Positions 25,048 to 33,593 of a stretch of DNA of 64,000 nucleotides are shown here, piece by piece. The DNA lies in the NCBI GenBank assembly GCA_002702065.1, contig NZXX01000009.1, positions 682,001-746,000 on the forward strand, in the 5' to 3' direction. The position numbers and the translations under genes were made by a program. Every line of letters starts with the position of its first letter. The stretch's first letter is position 1. Below the pieces are notes generated by a model. It was not told the origin of the DNA, made no database searches, and worked only from the letters and a program-made list of their open reading frames with translations. This DNA comes from Anaerolineaceae bacterium. Lineage in GTDB: Bacteria > Chloroflexota > Anaerolineae > Aggregatilineales > Phototrophicaceae.

Positions 25048-26417
25048 TGGCACACATTTTCATCAGCTACAGTCGAGATGATATCGACTTTGCCCGCTAC
25101 CTGTGTGCGCTGCTGGAACGCGAAGGTTTTCAGATATGGATGGATGAGGTCCAGATCAATCCGGGCGTTAAATGGTTCAAGGAAATCGAACAAGCGATAC
25201 AGACCTGCGCGGCATTTATCCCGATTATGTCGCCCAGTGCTTATGAATCGGAATGGGTAGAACGTGAAATTCTGCTCGCAGAAAGTACCAAGAAGCCGAT
25301 ATTTCCCGTGCTGCTCTCCGGAAATGCGTGGACGCGGCTGGCCAATATACAGTATGAAGATATGCGGCAGGGGCTGCATGCGCGGTTGTCGAGCCGCTTC
25401 ATGGACGGTTTGCGCAAATACTGCCTTTCTAAAGGCGTCGAACTGACTATCCAGCATGGCGATATTACGGCATTTGAGGCCGATGTCATTGTGCTGAAAC
25501 ACGCCCAAAAGTTTCTTGGTTTGGACATGCAGGTTGCCATGCAGCTGCATGAACAGGGTGTCTCATTTAAAGACATGTCTCCGGAACCAGACAGTTACCG
25601 GCTGGTCGCCAGTCATGATACCGTCCAGGCCCAACAAATTCTTTTTATTGGCACGACCGAACTTCAGTCGCTGGATTACGAACAGATCCGGCAGCTGGGC
25701 GAAAATGCTCTGGCCACACTTGCAGAAGCTGCCCCGGAGACACGCCATCTGGCAATGACTATTCATGGTCCCGGTTTTGGCCTTGATGAGTCGGAATCAT
25801 TGCGTTATCAGATTGCTGGTTTTCTGGACGCCTTGCACAACGGCCAATACCCTGCTCAGCTGGAGCGAATCAGCATTATTGAGTTCCGCGAAAGCCGGTT
25901 AACACACTTGCAGGCAGTCATCGAAGTCCTGTTTGCCGACACGCCTTATGCCAAAGCATTACCCGATGGTGCTGGCTTTTTCCTGAACCCGGTTCATACA
26001 GGTGCCGCAGAAAGCATGACGGATTCTCAGCCCGCCAATACAAAACCCAGTGTCTATGTGATTATGTCCCTGAACGCGGCGACGGAAGACCTGTTTTATT
26101 ATGGTATTCAACAAACAGCACATGCACATGGTTTGTTGTGCGAGCAAATTGAAGCATCGGATTTGACGGACGACGTCATTCTGCAATTACGGCAGCGCAT
26201 CGAAGGGGCGACCGTTGTCATTGCCGATTTAACCGATGCGGAACCAGCCACTTATTTGCAACTCGGCTATGCGTGGGGCCGCAAACGCCCGGCCATTCTG
26301 ATCGCTCACGATCAGGCGGGGGTACAGCTGCGTTGTTTGCGTTACACCTCAATCAAACACCTCGAAACACTGCTGCGGGCCGAACTGGATGACTTCAGAG
26401 CCAACGGTGTCATCTGA
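25047..26417 (+). CDS. TIR domain protein fused to macro-like and deoxyribosyltransferase-like domains
   Basis: 456 residues in three parts. Residues 1-125 are a TIR_2 domain: IFISYSRDD at 4-12, QIWMDEVQI near 29-37 and SEWVEREI at 68-75. Glu74 aligns with the catalytic Glu of TIR NADases (compare W-V-x-K-E-I of SARM1). Residues 130-300 resemble a macro domain: QHGDITAFEADVIV near 136-149 and HGPGFGLDESESLRY near 240-254. The Asn-rich ribose loop is absent. Residues 333-456 match the nucleoside deoxyribosyltransferase-like fold (VYVIMSL...IEGATVVIADLT...LGYAWGRKRP). The usual E in Y-E-L-G-Y-A is Gln405. It is soluble. AGGAGAAAGG lies upstream, and the ATG overlaps the stop of the PlsC gene. 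Likely an NAD/ADP-ribose signalling or defence protein; this is inference. Confidence 0.85.
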   Translation: MAHIFISYSRDDIDFARYLCALLEREGFQIWMDEVQINPGVKWFKEIEQAIQTCAAFIPIMSPSAYESEWVEREILLAESTKKPIFPVLLSGNAWTRLANIQYEDMRQGLHARLSSRFMDGLRKYCLSKGVELTIQHGDITAFEADVIVLKHAQKFLGLDMQVAMQLHEQGVSFKDMSPEPDSYRLVASHDTVQAQQILFIGTTELQSLDYEQIRQLGENALATLAEAAPETRHLAMTIHGPGFGLDESESLRYQIAGFLDALHNGQYPAQLERISIIEFRESRLTHLQAVIEVLFADTPYAKALPDGAGFFLNPVHTGAAESMTDSQPANTKPSVYVIMSLNAATEDLFYYGIQQTAHAHGLLCEQIEASDLTDDVILQLRQRIEGATVVIADLTDAEPATYLQLGYAWGRKRPAILIAHDQAGVQLRCLRYTSIKHLETLLRAELDDFRANGVI

Positions 26418-26528
26418 CTGCCACACCGGTCGCGCCTGTTGCGCGTGGCCATCTCAACGCTTAAGCGGCTATATCACTCATAAAATGAAGGTATGAAGTG
26501 TTGGTGATGTGGTTGAAAGTATGAGGCT

Positions 26529-28181
26529 GTGGAACGAGTCGATAGTCGTGTGGCTGTGGACGTCTTTCAAAGCGATAACATAACCTCGCAGCATTATCAG
26601 CAGATTATCGAGGCTGCTGGTGATGTCATTTATCTCACCGATGAAGATGGTTATTTCACCTATGTCAACTCACGGGTGCATAAGCTGCTGGGTTATCATC
26701 CGCATGAAGTCATCGGCCAGCACTTCACGAAGATGGTTGCGGCGGATTGGCGGGACCGGGTTTTGGCGTTTTATGTCAAACAGCTCAACGAACAGACCAG
26801 CGAAACCATGCTGGAGTTTCCGGCGCTGACCAAATCCGGCGACATCATATGGGTCGAGCAAACAGTCAGGTGCATTGTTGAAAACGGGGTCATCAGCCGG
26901 TTTCAGGCCATCGTGCGCGACATCAACAAGCGCAAACTGACCGAAACCGAGCTGAGCCAGCACATTGAACAACTGACAGCGCTCCAGCGAGTCGATATAG
27001 AACTCATGGAGGCGCTGGATATTGACTACATTCTTTCCCTCGCGCTCGATCAAACCGTGCGCCTGAGCCAGGCGGACACCGGGTTTATCGGCCTCATTCA
27101 AGCCGACAGCCACGTCCAGATGGCCCAGATGATTGGCAACTACCCGGCATTGAGTGCGCTGGTTTATGAGCACCATCAAACCGGCATCGTCGGTGATGTG
27201 ATTCGGCGGCGGCACGCGCGCTTTGTTCCGGATATTTCGGCAGTTGGTTATCACTCGGTTATCCCGCATACCCGCGCTCAGATGGCGGTTCCACTGCTTT
27301 CGCGCAATGGCCTGATCGGGGTGTTGTGTCTGGAATGCCGGCGGACCGGCTTGTTCAGCCAGTCGATGCTGGAATTTATCCAGCTGATTACCACGCGCGT
27401 TTCCGCTGCTATCGAGAATGGGCAGCTCTATATTGCCTTGCAGCAGCAGTTGCAGGACGTGCACGAGCTTTATACCCTGAAGTCTCGTTTTGTTTCGATG
27501 GTGTCGCATGAATTTCGCACGCCCCTCGCGGTTATCCTGAGCGCCAGCAACAATCTCCACGATTATTTTGAACGCATGACGGTTGAGCAGCGCGCCAAAC
27601 ACATCAGAAAAATCGGAACCCAGGTCCAGAATATGACAAGTATGCTCGATGATGTGCTGACCATCGGCCACATGGAATCGGGCGCTATTCAGTTTATGCC
27701 TGTATGGTTGGACTTGCACGTGTTCTGCCAGCAGATTATTGACGAATTTCGCGTGGTGCATGAGTCGCGGGATATTCGGTTCACCTGCGCAGGTGACTGC
27801 AACGCCGTTTACCTCGATGAAAAACTCATGCGTCAGATTATTTCCAACTTGCTGTCGAACGCCCTCAAATATTCTTCGGCACACCAGCCTGTCGCGGTCG
27901 CACTCCAGCTTAAGCCAGAGCAGATCACACTGATTTTTCGTGATCAGGGTATTGGTATTCCGGAAACCGATTATCAACAGCTATTTGAAGCTTTTCACCG
28001 GGCAACGAACGTCGGCACGGTTGCCGGTACGGGCCTCGGTTTGGCGATCACAAAATTCGCAACGGAATTGCATGGTGGGCAGATTACGTTCACCAGCAAG
28101 ATGGGGGCAGGTACGACCTTCATCGTAACCATCCCCCAGGAAAAAGTGAAGGTGGACGGTGACCAAAATACTTGTGATTGA
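26529..28181 (+). CDS. PAS-GAF sensor histidine kinase
   Basis: 550 residues starting at GTG 26529. A PAS domain covers about 20-135 (GDVIYLTDEDGYFTYVN). A GAF domain covers about 150-300 (ALQRVDIELMEALDIDYIL... VPLLSRNGLIGVLCLE). HisKA follows with the H-box VSMVSHEFRTPLAV, His327 being the phosphorylation site, then HATPase_c with NLLSNALKYSS (Asn444), the DQGIGIP G1 box and GTGLGLAI G2 box. There is no membrane helix, so it senses a soluble signal. It is the first gene of a pair; its 3' end overlaps the next gene by 23 bases, so they are translationally coupled. Confidence 0.92.
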   Translation: MERVDSRVAVDVFQSDNITSQHYQQIIEAAGDVIYLTDEDGYFTYVNSRVHKLLGYHPHEVIGQHFTKMVAADWRDRVLAFYVKQLNEQTSETMLEFPALTKSGDIIWVEQTVRCIVENGVISRFQAIVRDINKRKLTETELSQHIEQLTALQRVDIELMEALDIDYILSLALDQTVRLSQADTGFIGLIQADSHVQMAQMIGNYPALSALVYEHHQTGIVGDVIRRRHARFVPDISAVGYHSVIPHTRAQMAVPLLSRNGLIGVLCLECRRTGLFSQSMLEFIQLITTRVSAAIENGQLYIALQQQLQDVHELYTLKSRFVSMVSHEFRTPLAVILSASNNLHDYFERMTVEQRAKHIRKIGTQVQNMTSMLDDVLTIGHMESGAIQFMPVWLDLHVFCQQIIDEFRVVHESRDIRFTCAGDCNAVYLDEKLMRQIISNLLSNALKYSSAHQPVAVALQLKPEQITLIFRDQGIGIPETDYQQLFEAFHRATNVGTVAGTGLGLAITKFATELHGGQITFTSKMGAGTTFIVTIPQEKVKVDGDQNTCD

Positions 28182-29265
28182 AGATGAACAACCGCTGCTG
28201 GAAGAAATCCTCGAAACGCTGTCATTCGAAGGTTTCCAGACGGTCGGCGCGCTCGACGGCAACGCCGGGCTGGAAATGGTGTATGACTTCAAGCCGGATT
28301 TGATTATTTCGGATATTGCCATGCCGGAGATGGATGGTTTTGGCGTTCTGGAACGACTGCGGCAGAATGCTGCGACGGCGGTGCTGCCGTTGATCTTCCT
28401 CACGGCCAAGGCCGAACGTATTTTTATGCGGCAGGGTATGGAACTGGGGGCGGACGATTACCTGACCAAGCCGTTTACCAATGCCGAATTGCTGGCGGCG
28501 GTCCGGACGCGCCTGAACCGGCAGCACACAATGGCCGAAGTGGGCCAGTCACAGGTCGACTCGCTCAAGCATCAACTGGCCAGCACGATTGCCCATGAAC
28601 TGCGCACGCCGCTGCATTTGCTGTCTTTCGTGAATGTCATGCTGTCGGACTATCTGGACAGTATGTCGCCGGAGGATGTCCAGGAAGTGCTGAATTCGCT
28701 GGCCTATGGCAGTCAGCGGATGGGCCATGTGGTGGAGCAGATGACCATGTATACGGCGCTCGAGGCGAATATGGTCACAGCGCAGGGCATTTCTGAGCAT
28801 GGGGTGCCCGTCGCCGTTGGGCCACTGCTGGAGGACGCCGCCACGCAGGCACGCCAGTTTGTTTATCGGGACGTGAACATTCCGGTCCAGGTCGACACAC
28901 CGCCCAAGGGCATCCGGGTCCATGCCGATAAATCCGCGCTGAAACATGTCCTGGCGGAGATCATCAGCAATGCGCTGAAGTTTTCGTCGGATGGCGACAT
29001 GGTGCAGATCGGGTATGACTATGATGACACATGGGTCTGGATCAGCGTGACGGACTCAGGGATCGGTATCTCCACCGATGAATGCGCCCGTGCTACGGAA
29101 GCCTTCTATCAGATCGGGCGCGAAATCCGCGAACAGCAGGGCACCGGCCTCGGCCTCACCCTCGCCCAGCGGATGATCGAATTACACGGCGGCGCACTCC
29201 ATATCGATTCCGTGCAGGGTCAGGGGACGCGGGTCGAGGTGACATTGCCCCGGCTGCCAGAATAG
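28159..29265 (+). CDS. Response regulator-histidine kinase hybrid
   Basis: 368 residues from GTG 28159. An N-terminal receiver domain (1-120) has acidic residues E8-D9-E10, phospho-acceptor Asp52 (SDIAMPEMDG) and Lys104 (LTKPF). A HisKA domain follows with H-box STIAHELRTPLH (His146), then HATPase_c with N box (EIISNALKFSS), DSGIGIS and GTGLGLTLA. Receiver domains at the N-terminus of a kinase are common in cyanobacteria and Chloroflexota. No DNA-binding output domain follows, so the downstream target of this relay is not in the pair. The preceding kinase gene is its likely phosphodonor. Confidence 0.9.
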   Translation: MTKILVIEDEQPLLEEILETLSFEGFQTVGALDGNAGLEMVYDFKPDLIISDIAMPEMDGFGVLERLRQNAATAVLPLIFLTAKAERIFMRQGMELGADDYLTKPFTNAELLAAVRTRLNRQHTMAEVGQSQVDSLKHQLASTIAHELRTPLHLLSFVNVMLSDYLDSMSPEDVQEVLNSLAYGSQRMGHVVEQMTMYTALEANMVTAQGISEHGVPVAVGPLLEDAATQARQFVYRDVNIPVQVDTPPKGIRVHADKSALKHVLAEIISNALKFSSDGDMVQIGYDYDDTWVWISVTDSGIGISTDECARATEAFYQIGREIREQQGTGLGLTLAQRMIELHGGALHIDSVQGQGTRVEVTLPRLPE

Positions 29266-29322
29266 CGCGCCGGTTGCCGGTCGTACGAGACATCGGAAAA
29301 ATCGGCCATTTGTAGTACAGTT

Positions 29323-29339
29323 GGTGGCGAGATGCCACC
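29323..29339. promoter_or_regulatory. Perfect hairpin/inverted repeat
   Basis: GGTGGC at 29323-29328 and GCCACC at 29334-29339 flank GAGAT. It lies 58 bases after the kinase stop and 75 before the methyltransferase. No T-tract follows, so a regulatory site or weak terminator. Confidence 0.3.
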
Positions 29340-29413
29340 TGTCTGCGCACAGCGGTGCTGTAACAGGCATGGGTGTCTTCTCGTGCTGACATCAGGCTAT
29401 CAAAGTACGCTGC

Positions 29414-30301
29414 ATGACCGAACCGACTTACGAACAAAAGCTGGCCGCCGAAGCCGAATTATGGGGCCGCGATGCCGTCGAAAAAGCCCAGGCGGTCCCC
29501 CCGGACTGGCGCTATCATCGCCATCTGCGCCACAACGTCATTTACCATACCGCCGATATTGACGCCTTTCTTGAGCAGGTGAAGCCGGGCATGACTGCGC
29601 TGGAACTGGGCTGCGGTTCTGGCTGGCTGACTCTGGCGATGGCACAGCGCGGCGCGGCGGCTACCGGCCTCGACATCAGCGAACAAGCCCTGATCGTTGC
29701 CCGCACTTACTACGAATCCATCCGCGAATCAGTCAGCGGCAGCGCGGCATTCGATGTGGCTGACCTGAACAACGTCAGCCTGCCCGCCAACCATTACGAT
29801 GTCATCGCCGTAAAAGGCACCCTGCACCACCTGATGAATATGGCTCATGTGATTGACGAGATGCACAAGGCGCTCAAACCGGGTGGCTTGTTGTGGGTGT
29901 CCGATTCGCATGGTGAGGAAACGCTGTCGACCACGCTGGTTGCCAGCGGCCTGATGTTCGTGCTGCCCACCGTTGTCAGCTACCGGGATAAAATCAGCGG
30001 TCTGATCCGCTTCGGCACGAAAGCGCCCTCACGCATCAAAGCCAGTATCGAGGCGGAGGGGTTATCGCCCTTTGAAGGCGCTGGCCGCGAACATGACTGG
30101 TTGAAATTGATTGAAGCGCGTTTTGATATTGAGCAGCGCATCCCGGCCCCGGCGGTCACCGGCTATATCACGCATCAGGTCCGGCTGCCGGATGGGGTCG
30201 CTCTGCCCCTGCTGCGTGCCCTGCATATGGTTGATCGGCTGTTTGTGCGCGCGAAGGTCCTGCGCAGCACGGGGTTGATTCTGTACGCGCGGAAACGTTA
30301 A
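29414..30301 (+). CDS. Class I SAM-dependent methyltransferase
   Basis: 295 residues. Motif I LELGCGSGWLTLAM is at 63-76, the end of strand 2 is TGLDISE (85-91), motif II-III DVADLNNVSLP and motif IV VIAVKGTLHHL near 133-143. The block DEMHKALKPGGLLWVSD is the Methyltransf_11 post-motif region. An approximately 100-residue C-terminal extension lacks known domains. The N-terminal YEQKLAAEAELWGRDAVE is a lineage-typical helix. Substrate unknown. No good ribosome site precedes the ATG. Its TAA overlaps the end of the convergent type ISP-like gene by four bases. Confidence 0.85.
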   Translation: MTEPTYEQKLAAEAELWGRDAVEKAQAVPPDWRYHRHLRHNVIYHTADIDAFLEQVKPGMTALELGCGSGWLTLAMAQRGAAATGLDISEQALIVARTYYESIRESVSGSAAFDVADLNNVSLPANHYDVIAVKGTLHHLMNMAHVIDEMHKALKPGGLLWVSDSHGEETLSTTLVASGLMFVLPTVVSYRDKISGLIRFGTKAPSRIKASIEAEGLSPFEGAGREHDWLKLIEARFDIEQRIPAPAVTGYITHQVRLPDGVALPLLRALHMVDRLFVRAKVLRSTGLILYARKR

Positions 30302-32997
30302 TCCGGGGCGTAGACCTCGTCGATTTCGTTCAGCACTTCAAGGCTGCGGGCCAGCGCCACGATGATTTTCTGGTATTCGTGCAGGTCACGCCACCCGAGC
30401 AGCCGCCCCTCGCGCAGTGTCAGCCACTCGCGCAGCACCTGAACCCCACCGACGTTCATATTCCACAGCGGGCGCTCGACACTGCTGAAGAACTTCTCGC
30501 GGTTGATATAGATGCGGCCACCGGGTTCCCCGGCCAGTTCCACATAATGGGGATAGCCGCTGTCGATGCGGTTGGTGCCGGGGCCATGAAAGCCGCTGAC
30601 CAATGGCCAGTTATCCGCCCGGTACAGCACATGCAGCCGCGCCAGGTCTCGTCCGGCACGCGCCAGACCGCGAAACTGCCGGGCAGAATCGGGCAGGGGC
30701 AGCCGGGGGATCTCGTTGTTGCCAAACGCCGCGTAATGGTCGCGGTAGGCCGGGCTGTTAAAGGTGGCATACAGGTAATGGAAGACATCCAGCGGCCCAA
30801 AACTATCCTTTAAGTCGCCGCGTCCATCCGGCACGAAGGTCATATCCAGCATTTCGGCCAGCCGCAGAATCAGGTTGGCGTTGAGGTTGGGACGGCGGCC
30901 ACTTTCACCCGGCGCAAACGGCGAGTCCGTGACCAGTCTTGTGGTATCGGGATAGACATACAGCGGGAACAGGCAGGTTTGTTCGCCCAGCAAATGCTGA
31001 TGAACCAGCGTGGTCGTGCAAAACACAGCTCCACCATTGACACACAGGGCGATATTATCATCGTGCAGCCTGAGATTGAACAGCTGCTGCTGGGGCTGCA
31101 TGTAGCGCAGGTCAAACGGGCGATACAGCACCGGAACGGCGTGGTCATGGCTGCTGAAAGCGGGTGTTTCGCCCTCCAGCCCGATGCTGTAAACAGGCAT
31201 GATTTCGTCGATTGGCCAGCCCTGTTGATAATGCGACAGGCGGTCTGCCTGATTGTCAGATGGCACCAGCAGATAATCCGGCTCATGCGGGTGCAATTCC
31301 TGCCACGACGTGCTGCCGAGGGTGTGATCGCTCAGCCAGTTCAGGTTGGTCTCGGTGTCGTCGTTGCGCGCACTGTAATAGACTCGTCCAGCGAAACTGC
31401 CCTGCCAGTTGGGGCGGCGCAGCAGAATGGCAATGGTGACATCCGGCATCCGCAGCAGGTACAAATCGCTGAAGAAGCGCAGAATCAGCGTGCGTGTTGG
31501 ATGAAACGCAGGCTGATCCAGGAAATCGCCGGGCAGCAGCAGTGCCGCAATGCCACCTTCTGCCGCGTTAATCGTCCGTAATGCCGTATCCAGCGCTGCC
31601 TGCCCATCATCGAACTGGCCGAGCAGCACCTGCACCAGGCGCGGTTCGGGGCGGCGCATCTCCTGACGGAGTAGTTCGGCAAATGGGTTGTCCTTGCTGG
31701 TGGGCGGGATACCGGCTGGCGGGCGCAGACAAACATTCAGCGGCTGGTTGCTGGCGAAGCGGTAGCCGGTGGTGCTCAGCTGCAAGCTGACCTTGAGGTG
31801 GGTAATCGCATAGGCGGCCAGCGACGACTCGAACCCGGCTATGCGCGGCAGCAGGTCTTCACTCACATAACCATCCCACGCGCCAAGCTGCTGCTGCTGG
31901 CGCAGGGCGTCATATATCTGCTGGATCAGAAAGAACAGCAGGGTGCCGCTGCCAACCGCCGCGTTGGTGATCTGCACCGCCTCATCGGCCACACCCAGCA
32001 CACGTTTAAAACGTCGGTGCAGCAGTTCGTGAACCGCGCTGACCAGATAGATCGCCAGCGATTCCGGCATATCACGTATCGGCTGACTGCCTTTGTAGCT
32101 GGCCTGAAACGCGATATAAAGCTGGCCCAGGGGTTCTTCCTGCCGCGACCGCCGGCCAAAATCTGCCCGTACCGCGTCTATATCCACGCCGGAGAGGACG
32201 GTTGCCATCGCCTCGATGATCCACAGCACGCGGCTGTCGAACTGCGTGACCTGCTGGAACAACCCGCGCATAAACGGGCTGGTTGAGGGTTGATCCCAGA
32301 TGGCGTCGCGCAGGGTGAATGGCTGCTGCCGTCCAGCGCCGCCGTGCCTCATCCGCGCGGCCACCAGCCCGAAGATGATGGCCTGTGCGTACTGGTCGGC
32401 AAATTGCTGCGGGGTTATATCCGCGAAAGCGGCACGCCATGTTTCCCAATGGGTGCTCAGGTTGCGTTCCGGCGCGTCGCCAGTCAGATTGCTGATCAGG
32501 ACGTCGCGCAGGCGTGCGGTGAGGGTGCCACTGTAATGGGCGAGTTCCAGTGAGGATTTCAGATGTGGCGGGGCTGCCAGGGTAAACTGTCGCAGCAGCG
32601 CAAGGGCATCCCCCGTGCTCCGCTCTGGCTCGATCTGCCCACTGCGGCGGGTCGCCAGTCGGGCCGTTTGTCCGGTTGCCAACAGACGCACGTCCAGATA
32701 ATTGGTGAGCAGGACGTTAGGCAGGATGGCACGCAGGCTTTTGGCCCGTTCATCCAGTGTGTTCAGGTCGGCGCCAATGTCGGTAGTCAGGAGATAGCCG
32801 GTGGTCAGGCCGCCTTTGTGAAGCACCAGGTCCGGCCCGCCAGCGTCGGCCAGGGTGAGGTCATTCTCAATGTGCGGTTTGCCTTCGATGCGCTCAATCA
32901 GAGACTTCAACGCCTGCCGGGTCGAATAGGTGTTGGTATGCCCCGCCGCATATTCGCGCTGGAGTGCGCGGGTGTATTCGCTGGTGTCCATACTCAT
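30298..32997 (-). CDS. Type ISP restriction-modification homologue with degenerate catalytic motifs
   Basis: 899 residues, open throughout. The layout follows single-chain type ISP enzymes. An N-terminal Mrr-like nuclease region is at about 30-110, a helical region to 330, a methylase-like fold about 340-575 (FESSLAAYAITHLKVSLQL at 389-407) and a C-terminal target-recognition half about 620-899 (VLYRPFDLRY at 623-632). The active sites are altered. The nuclease strand reads GYLLTTDIG at 67-75, where homologues have G-Y-I-E-x-K-D-I-G. The SAM motif I is TNAAVGSGTLL at 344-354 instead of D-P-A-C-G-S-G-T-F-L, and no N-P-P-Y motif IV is found (region 415-470). Likely neither cuts nor methylates. 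It follows a small membrane-protein gene 9 bases upstream. Alternatively a decaying gene, but no stop or frameshift is seen. Confidence 0.85.
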   Translation of the reverse strand: MSMDTSEYTRALQREYAAGHTNTYSTRQALKSLIERIEGKPHIENDLTLADAGGPDLVLHKGGLTTGYLLTTDIGADLNTLDERAKSLRAILPNVLLTNYLDVRLLATGQTARLATRRSGQIEPERSTGDALALLRQFTLAAPPHLKSSLELAHYSGTLTARLRDVLISNLTGDAPERNLSTHWETWRAAFADITPQQFADQYAQAIIFGLVAARMRHGGAGRQQPFTLRDAIWDQPSTSPFMRGLFQQVTQFDSRVLWIIEAMATVLSGVDIDAVRADFGRRSRQEEPLGQLYIAFQASYKGSQPIRDMPESLAIYLVSAVHELLHRRFKRVLGVADEAVQITNAAVGSGTLLFFLIQQIYDALRQQQQLGAWDGYVSEDLLPRIAGFESSLAAYAITHLKVSLQLSTTGYRFASNQPLNVCLRPPAGIPPTSKDNPFAELLRQEMRRPEPRLVQVLLGQFDDGQAALDTALRTINAAEGGIAALLLPGDFLDQPAFHPTRTLILRFFSDLYLLRMPDVTIAILLRRPNWQGSFAGRVYYSARNDDTETNLNWLSDHTLGSTSWQELHPHEPDYLLVPSDNQADRLSHYQQGWPIDEIMPVYSIGLEGETPAFSSHDHAVPVLYRPFDLRYMQPQQQLFNLRLHDDNIALCVNGGAVFCTTTLVHQHLLGEQTCLFPLYVYPDTTRLVTDSPFAPGESGRRPNLNANLILRLAEMLDMTFVPDGRGDLKDSFGPLDVFHYLYATFNSPAYRDHYAAFGNNEIPRLPLPDSARQFRGLARAGRDLARLHVLYRADNWPLVSGFHGPGTNRIDSGYPHYVELAGEPGGRIYINREKFFSSVERPLWNMNVGGVQVLREWLTLREGRLLGWRDLHEYQKIIVALARSLEVLNEIDEVYAPD

Positions 32998-33006
32998 CGG
33001 AGCGGC

Positions 33007-33504
33007 TCAGGATTGATCGGCTTGATCGCCGAGCAGACGCCGACGTCGTTCGGCCAGGGCTGCTGCCGGGTCGTAATCGCTGCTGCGTTTGGCCACATCT
33101 GCTTCCAGCCGCCGCGCTTCTGCCAGAATTTCCTCTTCGGTCTTGATGTCGAAATCGGTTGGCTCAGCATCGGGTTTGCCATCCGGCTCATCATCCATCA
33201 ACCGCTGCTTGATAGAATCGGCTTCGTGGCGAATCTGATCATCATCCGGCTGGGCTGGTTGTTCAGCTGATGCCATTTGCGGGACAGATGCGTCGGATTG
33301 CTGTGGTTGGCGGCGCAATGCATCCCGGATTAGCGTCATTGCATTTGTTTTCGCAGATAAACGACCCAACACCACGCCAACCACCAGCGCAATCGTAATC
33401 GGTATGATCTGGTTGAGCAGGGTGCTGACAAAACCCAGCGCCAGCAGGGCAACAATAACGGCTGCCAGCAATATCAGGACATTGCGCAGGCTCACATTGT
33501 TCAT
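33007..33504 (-). CDS. Two-helix membrane protein with charged tail, partner of type ISP-like gene
   Basis: 165 residues from ATG 33504 (MNNVSLRNVLILL), with AGAGGTGA upstream; a longer frame is open but its start lacks a ribosome site. Two membrane helices (about 8-29 and 33-52) are joined by a tight turn with a G-x-x-x-G pattern (VVGVVLGRL). The remaining approximately 110 residues are cytoplasmic, acidic and predicted helical (ILAEARRLEADVAKR). No family recognised. It ends 9 bases before the type ISP-like gene, so the two are one transcription unit and the membrane protein may recruit that enzyme to the membrane. Confidence 0.7.
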   Translation of the reverse strand: MNNVSLRNVLILLAAVIVALLALGFVSTLLNQIIPITIALVVGVVLGRLSAKTNAMTLIRDALRRQPQQSDASVPQMASAEQPAQPDDDQIRHEADSIKQRLMDDEPDGKPDAEPTDFDIKTEEEILAEARRLEADVAKRSSDYDPAAALAERRRRLLGDQADQS

Positions 33505-33593
33505 GGTGGCTTCACCTCTGATCGTATCCAAAAGGATTATATCAGGAGAAGTTTACGCAGTTAACGGCTTCCGGTTGCGTGATGCACAGCGGA

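Noticed and set aside
23812..25053. 414-codon open frame on the minus strand
   Set aside because: It runs antisense across the acetyltransferase and PlsC-like genes and is rich in His, Gln and Arg, as expected from GC-rich codon shadows. No recognisable motif.
26670..27977. 435-codon open frame on the minus strand opposite the PAS-GAF kinase
   Set aside because: Antisense shadow of an unmistakable histidine kinase.
30298..32997. Pseudogene status of the type ISP-like gene
   Set aside because: No stop or frameshift in 899 codons and typical codon composition; motif degeneracy is better explained as loss of catalysis within a maintained gene, although relaxed selection cannot be excluded.
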